NCBI GenBank assembly: GCA_944342125.1
Contig: CALVMF010000039.1
Span: 1 to 11,006, forward strand
Length of the DNA: 11,006 nt
From: an uncultured Bacilli bacterium
GTDB lineage: Bacteria; Bacillota_I; Bacilli_A; RFN20; CAG-826
Reading direction: 5' to 3'
The translations under genes and the position numbers were made by a program. The notes beneath the pieces are model-generated. The model searched no databases, was not told the origin of the DNA, and worked only from the letters and a program-made list of their open reading frames with translations. Below, one piece after another: positions 6,354 to 11,006 of this stretch; within the stretch, counting starts at the first letter, position 1, and each line of letters opens with the position of its first letter.

Positions 6354-7544
6354 ATGATGGATAAGTTTGTTACAACTATAAAAAAGTGCACGAGGTCATG
6401 TGCTATATTCTTCCATAATTGCAATAAAAGAGATGGATTCAAGGCACTTATAGCTGCCATTATTTCAATTTTAATTGGTATATTTTGCGGATTTATTGTT
6501 ATGTTATGCGCAGCTCCTCAATATGCTGGTGCTGGTTTATGGGCGCTTTTAACTTCGGCATTTACAGATAGTTCCTTATTAACATTAGATATTGCATTAT
6601 ATAGCGCTATTCCTATGATGCTTTCAGGTTTAGCTATTGCGTTTGCTTTTAAATTAAAGCTTTTTAATATTGGTATTACAGGACAAGTTACAATCGGAGC
6701 TTTTACCTCAATTATTGCAGGACTTGGTGGAGCAAATTGGTTTGTGTGTATGCTAGTCGGCGCTCTTTCTGGAGCAGCAGCTGGCTTTATACCTGGGTTT
6801 TTGAAAGCGAAGTTTAATGTTAGCGAAGTTTTATCTGGGATTATGCTTAACTGGATACTTTATTATATGATTGGTTTAATGGGCTCGCTTGTCGTTCCTA
6901 GAGAATTTAGAATGACAACGACACCAACCGAACTTAAAACTTTACCAGTGGCTGCTAGAATGCCTTCTCTTGGTATTCCAGGAATTGAAAGCGTTAGCGT
7001 TGGCATAATTGTTGCCATTGTGATTATTGCAATAATTTGGGTAGTCTTGAATAAAACCACATTTGGTTTTGAGTTAACTATGACTGGAAGAAATACTGAA
7101 GCTAGTAAATATGCTGGTGTTAATCAAACCAAATCAACAATTTTAGCTTTAACTATTTCTGGAGCTTTAGCAGGTATTTGTGGCTATATGCTTTATTCAG
7201 ATCCAGTTATGCCAAGTAGATTTACTTGGGATTCATCGGGCAATACCTTATTAGCAGATGGTTTTAATGGTATCTCAGTTAGCTTAATTGCTCAAAATAG
7301 CCCAATCGGCTGTTTCTTCTCATCTTTATTATTAACGTTTATGGATGCTGCTGAAAATAACATTAAGGTTGTCTCTAATAGTGTTTATAACAACTATTAC
7401 ACTGACTTAATTAAAAACGTCGTTATTTATGTTGCTGCTTTCTCATCATTCTTCATTATGCTTCTCACTAAGCTAAACGAAAAGAATGAGAACTTAGAAT
7501 ACTTCCATCGTGAAGTTAAGCAGCTTGTTAAGAAGGAGGGGTAA
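6354..7544 (+). CDS. nupP: Nucleoside ABC importer permease subunit 1 (BPD_transp_2 / YufP-like)
   Basis: A 396-residue multi-pass membrane protein forming half of the translocation pore. Hydrophobic segments lie at about 31-53, 84-99, 105-124, 126-148, 160-182, 215-233, 262-280, 315-332 and 353-372. Family motifs are LFNIGITGQ (103-111; usually FNIGAEGQ), EVLSGIMLNWI (158-168) and GRNTEASKYAGVNQ (245-258), the last in the cytoplasmic loop likely to couple with the ATPase. It pairs with the following permease to make a heterodimer, and the ATPase and lipoprotein genes lie upstream. A GGAG at 6344-6347 sits 6 nt before ATG 6354; a second in-frame ATG follows at 6357. The charged C-terminus (about 373-396) is cytoplasmic. 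Its last codons contain the Shine-Dalgarno of the next gene, so the two are coupled. Confidence 0.92.
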   Translation: MMDKFVTTIKKCTRSCAIFFHNCNKRDGFKALIAAIISILIGIFCGFIVMLCAAPQYAGAGLWALLTSAFTDSSLLTLDIALYSAIPMMLSGLAIAFAFKLKLFNIGITGQVTIGAFTSIIAGLGGANWFVCMLVGALSGAAAGFIPGFLKAKFNVSEVLSGIMLNWILYYMIGLMGSLVVPREFRMTTTPTELKTLPVAARMPSLGIPGIESVSVGIIVAIVIIAIIWVVLNKTTFGFELTMTGRNTEASKYAGVNQTKSTILALTISGALAGICGYMLYSDPVMPSRFTWDSSGNTLLADGFNGISVSLIAQNSPIGCFFSSLLLTFMDAAENNIKVVSNSVYNNYYTDLIKNVVIYVAAFSSFFIMLLTKLNEKNENLEYFHREVKQLVKKEG

Positions 7545-7547
7545 GAA

Positions 7548-8564
7548 ATGAGTCTTTCATCTTTAGGTACTTTCTTTAATTACTTCTTAATGTATGGAAT
7601 AGGATTTATCCTAGGTTCATACGGCGGATTATTTTCAGAAAGTGCAGGTATTATTAATATCGCTTTAGAAGGTGCGATGGCTCTTGGAGCTTTCTTTGGG
7701 GTTATCTTCTTACAAGGCATGTTATCGTGGTGCGCTGGAACATTTCTTGTCGCAACAACTGGTGGACTTGTAATTACCTATCTTCTTGCAGCTCTTGTTG
7801 CATTAATTGCTGGTATTGTTTTCTCTTTCTTCTTGTCTTTCGTTGCTATTAAGCTTAGAGCAGATCAAACAGTTGTTGGTACTGCATTAAATACATTAGT
7901 TATTGCTGCTGCTAGTTTAATTAATATCGCTACTAGACCAGGAGAGATTCCTACTCAAGAAGTTACGACTGAACTATTCGCTCAATTATTAAGAATAAAT
8001 ACAGGAATCGCCTTTATAGATAACATGTTATCAGGTCTTAACTTCTCGGTATTTGTTGGACTTATAGCAATTATTGGATTATGGCTTGTCTATAACAAAA
8101 CAAGATTTGGTTTAAGACTTAGAGCTTGTGGAGAAAATCCAGCTGCTGCAGATAGCGTTGGTATTAATGTATATAAAATGAGATATATGGGAACTGCAAT
8201 TGGTAGTGCGGCTGCAGCTCTTGGTGGTTTCATTATATTCTCTTGTATGCCAATTGGTGTTTGGAAAATTAACGCACTTGGATATGGATTCTTAGTCCTT
8301 GCTATTGAAATTTTCGGTAACTGGAAAGCAACTAATATTATTTTCTGTTCATTATTCTTTGCTTTCTTCTTTGCTTTCGCTCCAACGTTTACAGCAATTA
8401 TATCAATTCACCCAGAATGGGGATTAAATAGAAATGTTTTTGGACAAAGAGCATTTTACTATATGCTTCCTTATTTCTTGGCATTACTGTCACTAGCAAT
8501 ATTCTCGAAAAAATCGAGGGCACCGAAAGCAGAAGGATTGCCTTACGACAAGTCGAGCAGATGA
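7548..8564 (+). CDS. nupQ: Nucleoside ABC importer permease subunit 2 (BPD_transp_2 / YufQ-like)
   Basis: A 338-residue multi-pass membrane protein, the second half of the importer pore. Motifs typical of this subunit are GIINIALEGAMALGAFFG (34-51), ADQTVVGTALN (105-115) and RACGENPAAADSVGINVYKM (192-211) in the ATPase-contacting loop. Hydrophobic segments lie at about 10-27, 35-57, 65-98, 112-126, 165-182, 213-232, 244-258, 262-284 and 303-320. The start is fixed by AAGGAGGG (7533-7540) inside the end of the preceding permease gene, 7 nt before the ATG; only 3 nt separate the two coding regions. It completes the four-part lipoprotein-ATPase-permease-permease set. Confidence 0.92.
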   Translation: MSLSSLGTFFNYFLMYGIGFILGSYGGLFSESAGIINIALEGAMALGAFFGVIFLQGMLSWCAGTFLVATTGGLVITYLLAALVALIAGIVFSFFLSFVAIKLRADQTVVGTALNTLVIAAASLINIATRPGEIPTQEVTTELFAQLLRINTGIAFIDNMLSGLNFSVFVGLIAIIGLWLVYNKTRFGLRLRACGENPAAADSVGINVYKMRYMGTAIGSAAAALGGFIIFSCMPIGVWKINALGYGFLVLAIEIFGNWKATNIIFCSLFFAFFFAFAPTFTAIISIHPEWGLNRNVFGQRAFYYMLPYFLALLSLAIFSKKSRAPKAEGLPYDKSSR

Positions 8565-8591
8565 TACTTTAAAAATTCAAAAATATTTAAT

Positions 8592-8625
8592 GAAAATATC
8601 TTGCCTTTAATGGTAAGATATTTTC
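8592..8625 (+). terminator. Hairpin between importer operon and prs, possible weak terminator or attenuator
   Basis: A 14-bp stem with one G-T wobble pairs 8592-8605 (GAAAATATCTTGCC) with 8612-8625 (GGTAAGATATTTTC) around a 6-nt loop. The T-rich part lies within the 3' arm rather than after it, so termination would need a shorter CTTGCC/GGTAAG stem followed by ATATTTT. It probably reduces, rather than blocks, transcription into prs, whose Shine-Dalgarno starts 9 nt later. No convincing separate prs promoter was seen in the 80-bp gap. Confidence 0.45.
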
Positions 8626-8644
8626 GCTTAAAAGGAGAGTAAAA

Positions 8645-9619
8645 ATGATCAAAGATATTCTTGTGTTCTCATTAACATCTAATGTTGCTCTTACAAATAA
8701 AGTTTGTGAGTTATTAGGAATTGAGGCAAGTAAAAGTGAAGTGTTGCATTTTGCAGATGGAGAATGCCTTGCGACTTCAAAAGCGGATGTTCGTGGTAAA
8801 AAAATTTATATTATTCAATCCACTTGTAAACCTGTTAATGATAGAATCATGGAAACTTTGATTTTTATCGATGGCGTTAAAAGAGCAAACTGTAGAGAAG
8901 TAACAGTAATCATGCCTTACTATGGTTACGCTAGACAAGATAGAATTGCTCATATTAATGAACCAATTAGCGCTAAACTTGTGGCTGATTTATTTACTCA
9001 TGCTGGAGTTAAAAGAGTTTTGACTGTTGAACTACATACACCTCAAATCCAAGGATTCTTTGGTGTACCACTTGATAACTTATCTCCTTCATATTTATTT
9101 GCTAAATATATCAATCAAAAATATGACACTTCTAATCCAAAAGTTCATAATACGATTGCTATCGTTTCGCCAGATCATGGTGCAATGTATAGAGCAAGAG
9201 ATTTAGCTAATTTTATCCCACACACATCAATTGTTGTTATCGATAAACGTAGACCAAAACCAAATGTTGCTGAAATAACAAATATTGTTGGTGATATCGA
9301 AGGTAAAACTTGCATTATGGTTGATGATATTATCGATACAGGTGGAACAATTATTGCTGGTGCAAAGGCTTTAAAAGAAAGAGGAGCAAAAGAAGTTTTA
9401 ATTTGTTGTTCCCATGCCTTATTTAATAACAACGCTTTAGAAAAATTTGAAAAAGCTGACTTTATTAAAGAAGTAATTTGTACTGATACAATCGAGCATC
9501 CTGAATTTGCGGATTCTAACAAAGTCACAGTCATTTCAATCGCTGAAATGATTGCAGATTGTATTAGATCACACGAATCTCACGAAAAGATCAAAGATCT
9601 TTACGCAAGATTCCATTAA
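8645..9619 (+). CDS. prs: Ribose-phosphate pyrophosphokinase (PRPP synthetase)
   Basis: This 324-residue cytoplasmic enzyme transfers pyrophosphate from ATP to ribose 5-phosphate, giving PRPP for purine, pyrimidine, NAD, histidine and tryptophan synthesis and for base salvage. Class I landmarks are present: FADGE (36-40), the catalytic flexible loop around PYYGYARQDR (91-100), the metal/ATP histidine H131 in ELHTPQIQGFF (129-139), SPDHGA (175-180), the KRRP stretch (201-204) and the PRPP-binding loop VDDIIDTGGT (226-235), followed by CSHALF (255-260). Length and ends match the usual 310-325 residues. The start ATG follows GGAGAG at 8634-8639 by 5 nt. Position directly after a guanine-riboswitch-controlled nucleoside importer suggests a purine-salvage link, although a hairpin lies between them. 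An intrinsic terminator follows. Confidence 0.97.
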   Translation: MIKDILVFSLTSNVALTNKVCELLGIEASKSEVLHFADGECLATSKADVRGKKIYIIQSTCKPVNDRIMETLIFIDGVKRANCREVTVIMPYYGYARQDRIAHINEPISAKLVADLFTHAGVKRVLTVELHTPQIQGFFGVPLDNLSPSYLFAKYINQKYDTSNPKVHNTIAIVSPDHGAMYRARDLANFIPHTSIVVIDKRRPKPNVAEITNIVGDIEGKTCIMVDDIIDTGGTIIAGAKALKERGAKEVLICCSHALFNNNALEKFEKADFIKEVICTDTIEHPEFADSNKVTVISIAEMIADCIRSHESHEKIKDLYARFH

Positions 9620-9630
9620 TCAAAATTTTA

Positions 9631-9658
9631 AAAAAAGCCTAGATTTGCAGGCTTTTTT
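9631..9658 (+). terminator. Intrinsic terminator after prs
   Basis: AAAAAAGCCT (9631-9640) pairs with AGGCTTTTTT (9649-9658) around an 8-nt loop, 12 nt after the prs stop. The GCCT/AGGC core with six T fits a rho-independent terminator. The A-run on the other side means it could also work for minus-strand transcripts. Confidence 0.85.
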
Positions 9659-9660
9659 AC

Positions 9661-9679
9661 TAAAATCATATTGATTTTA
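9661..9679. repeat. Small inverted repeat after the prs terminator
   Basis: TAAAATCA (9661-9668) and TGATTTTA (9672-9679) form a perfect 8-bp inverted repeat with a 3-nt loop, directly after the terminator. It is AT-rich and may be a regulator site or a secondary 3'-end structure; no function can be assigned. Confidence 0.4.
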
Positions 9680-9704
9680 ACTACAGATTTTAAGAATTTT
9701 AAAC

Positions 9705-9755
9705 TGCTTTTGCAAAATACCCATTTAAAACTTTATGTTTTAACGAGCAAAAGCA
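9705..9755. repeat. Nested inverted repeat, candidate structured element
   Basis: An outer 9-bp perfect stem, TGCTTTTGC (9705-9713) with GCAAAAGCA (9747-9755), encloses an inner 7-bp perfect hairpin, TTAAAAC (9725-9731) with GTTTTAA (9737-9743) and a 5-nt loop. Asymmetric internal loops of 11 nt (AAAATACCCAT) and 3 nt (CGA) separate the two. It lies upstream of the likely promoter of the ABC-F gene. It may be a structured RNA, a double operator or part of an attenuator; no known family was recognised. Confidence 0.45.
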
Positions 9756-9801
9756 TTGGCATATTTTTAACAACTTTGTAGTAATTTTATTTTCTTAACT
9801 T

Positions 9802-9807
9802 TATAGT
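9802..9807 (+). promoter_or_regulatory. -10 promoter element of the ABC-F gene, implying a leaderless mRNA
   Basis: TATAGT at 9802-9807 is a good -10 box only 9 nt before the ATG at 9817. Start of transcription 6-8 nt downstream would leave about 2-3 nt of leader. TTGTAG at 9776-9781 is a possible -35 but with a long 20-bp spacer. No Shine-Dalgarno is present upstream of the ATG, unlike every other plus-strand gene here. Confidence 0.5.
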
Positions 9808-9816
9808 ATTATCGTT

Positions 9817-11006
9817 ATGGCTTTAATTTCATTTTCAAATATAAGCAAATATTATTCGACAAACCTGATTTTAGACCATGTAACATTTCAAATTAATAAA
9901 GGTGAAAAAGTAGCTTTAGTCGGGTCAAATGGAGTTGGAAAAACAACTCTTTTTAAGCTTATATTAAAAGAAGAAGAGCCTACTTTAATTGCTAAAGAAG
10001 ATAAAGTTGGCGACATTTCAATTTTAAACGGAATTAAAATTGGTTATTTAAATCAAGATGCAATTAAAGATGTAAATAATACTGTTAGACAGGAATTAGA
10101 GCTACCCTTTTTAGAAGAAAAAAAGAAAATTGATAGACTGAATAAACTTGCTGAAGAGTTAACTGAAGATTCGAGTGATGCTAAAATTTTAGAATACAAT
10201 AATCTTCTCGATGAGCTAAACGAAGAAGGTGCTTTTAACATTAAAAATCGAATTGAAGAATATGTTTCAAAATTTAAATTTCCTAGCGAACTTTTAGATG
10301 AAAAAATTAAACAATTAAGTGGCGGAGAAAGGATGAAAATTGCTTTTATTAAGCTACTTTTGATTCATTATGATGTCTTGCTTCTTGATGAACCTACTAA
10401 CCATTTAGATATTTCAACAATTGAATGGCTTGAAAACTACTTAAAAGATTATAATGGAACGATTTTATTTATTTCTCACGACCGCTATTTTTTAAACACG
10501 CTTGCTAATAAGATTTTAGATTTAGAAAATCATCAAATCACCACCTACAACATGGGTTATGATGACTATTTAAAAGAAAAAGAAATTAAATATCAAAATC
10601 TTTTAGCTCAATATGAAAAAGAAGAGGAAGAAATGGCACGTTTAAAAAAGTTTATTGAATTTTATATGCCTAAACCAAGATTTGTTGGTCGAGCTAAAGA
10701 TAGGGTTCATAAACTTGAGAAACTCGAAGCAAGACACATCGAAAAACCAACAAAAGAAAATAGAAATATTAAATTTAAAATCGAAGGAAGTAACCTCAAA
10801 AATAAGGGTTTAATTGAATTAAATAATGTTAGCGTTGGTTATGATTTTGAGCTTTTTCCACCTTTTTCATTTACTTTATATGGCAAAGATCGTTTAGCCA
10901 TTATCGGAGATAATGGAATAGGAAAAACAACTTTAATCAAGGGAATTATTAAAGAAATTCCTTTAAAAGAAGGTGAAGTTCGCTATTTAAGAGACATAAA
11001 AATTGG
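9817..11006 (+). CDS. ABC-F family ATPase (ribosome-associated), C-terminus outside the window
   Basis: An open frame of 396 complete codons runs off the right edge without a stop. Domain 1 has Walker A GSNGVGKTT (36-44), Q-loop Q80, signature LSGGE (167-171), Walker B VLLLDEPTNHLD (187-198) and switch H221 in ISHDRYFL. An acidic-basic linker helix pair follows (about 250-330), the part that reaches the peptidyl-transferase region in this family. Domain 2 begins near 332 with Walker A GDNGIGKTT (364-372). No membrane segment is present. DEPTNHLD and the linker identify an ABC-F protein, which acts on translating ribosomes (translation factors such as EttA/Uup/YdiF-type, or antibiotic-protection proteins). 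Which subclass cannot be decided without the C-terminal half and a tree. Domain 1 has an extra charged insertion (about 52-70 and 98-150) of the arm region. The start is MALISFSNISKYY; an in-frame TAA lies at 9796-9798, and no Shine-Dalgarno is present. Confidence 0.92.
   Translation, partial: MALISFSNISKYYSTNLILDHVTFQINKGEKVALVGSNGVGKTTLFKLILKEEEPTLIAKEDKVGDISILNGIKIGYLNQDAIKDVNNTVRQELELPFLEEKKKIDRLNKLAEELTEDSSDAKILEYNNLLDELNEEGAFNIKNRIEEYVSKFKFPSELLDEKIKQLSGGERMKIAFIKLLLIHYDVLLLDEPTNHLDISTIEWLENYLKDYNGTILFISHDRYFLNTLANKILDLENHQITTYNMGYDDYLKEKEIKYQNLLAQYEKEEEEMARLKKFIEFYMPKPRFVGRAKDRVHKLEKLEARHIEKPTKENRNIKFKIEGSNLKNKGLIELNNVSVGYDFELFPPFSFTLYGKDRLAIIGDNGIGKTTLIKGIIKEIPLKEGEVRYLRDIKI

Noticed and set aside
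9175..9534. 119-codon minus-strand open frame opposite prs
   Set aside because: It lies entirely within the strongly conserved prs gene, has no recognisable domain or ribosome binding site, and is best seen as a shadow frame.
10053..10241. 62-codon serine-rich minus-strand open frame
   Set aside because: It is antisense to the lysine/glutamate-rich part of the ABC-F gene; the serine-rich composition is the mirror of those codons.
1..11006. CRISPR arrays, tRNA or rRNA genes, insertion sequences, attachment sites
   Set aside because: No regular spaced repeats, no tRNA-like T-loop/anticodon patterns, no rRNA-like stretches and no transposase or terminal inverted repeats were seen on either strand.

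Overview
The window is AT-rich DNA from a low-GC Gram-positive bacterium, most likely a Mollicutes-related or other deep-branching Bacillota lineage. This is inferred from base composition, AT-ending codons, strong AGGAGG-type Shine-Dalgarno sites, a diacylated-type lipoprotein signal and BMP-family transporter genes. The standard code applies: TGA ends two genes (1841-1843 and 8562-8564) and tryptophan is TGG, so this is not a code-4 mycoplasma. Species and genus cannot be told from the sequence alone.

Layout: (1) 1-144, minus strand, is the N-terminus of a Y-family (UmuC/UvrX-like) translesion DNA polymerase cut by the window edge. (2) 145-502 is a divergent intergenic region with a small hairpin, a direct repeat and a promoter. 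(3) 503-2733 is a two-gene unit: a membrane-anchored family 2 glycosyltransferase, then a monoacylglycerol-lipase-like alpha/beta hydrolase that starts inside the stop of the first gene. (4) 2734-3086 is a regulatory leader with a LacI/CcpA-type palindrome, a promoter, a purine riboswitch aptamer of guanine type and a hairpin that buries the next Shine-Dalgarno. (5) 3087-8564 encodes a complete BMP-type nucleoside ABC importer: lipoprotein, double ATPase and two permeases, in the order of Bacillus nupNOPQ. A strong intrinsic terminator lies between the lipoprotein and ATPase genes. (6) 8645-9619 is prs (PRPP synthetase), closed by an intrinsic terminator. (7) 9620-9816 is an intergenic region with a nested inverted repeat. 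(8) 9817-11006 is an ABC-F ATPase running off the right edge, apparently expressed from a nearly leaderless mRNA.

How the genes fit together: the middle of the window reads as a purine-salvage module. A guanine-sensing leader controls a purine nucleoside importer. PRPP synthetase, which makes the co-substrate for phosphoribosyltransferases that recapture imported bases, follows in the same orientation. The internal terminator should yield much more binding protein than membrane complex. No wholly new multi-gene system is evident. The least ordinary points are a roughly 95-residue hydrophobic, cysteine-containing insertion in the second half of the ATPase, the layered control in front of the importer, and the structured region and leaderless start at the ABC-F gene.
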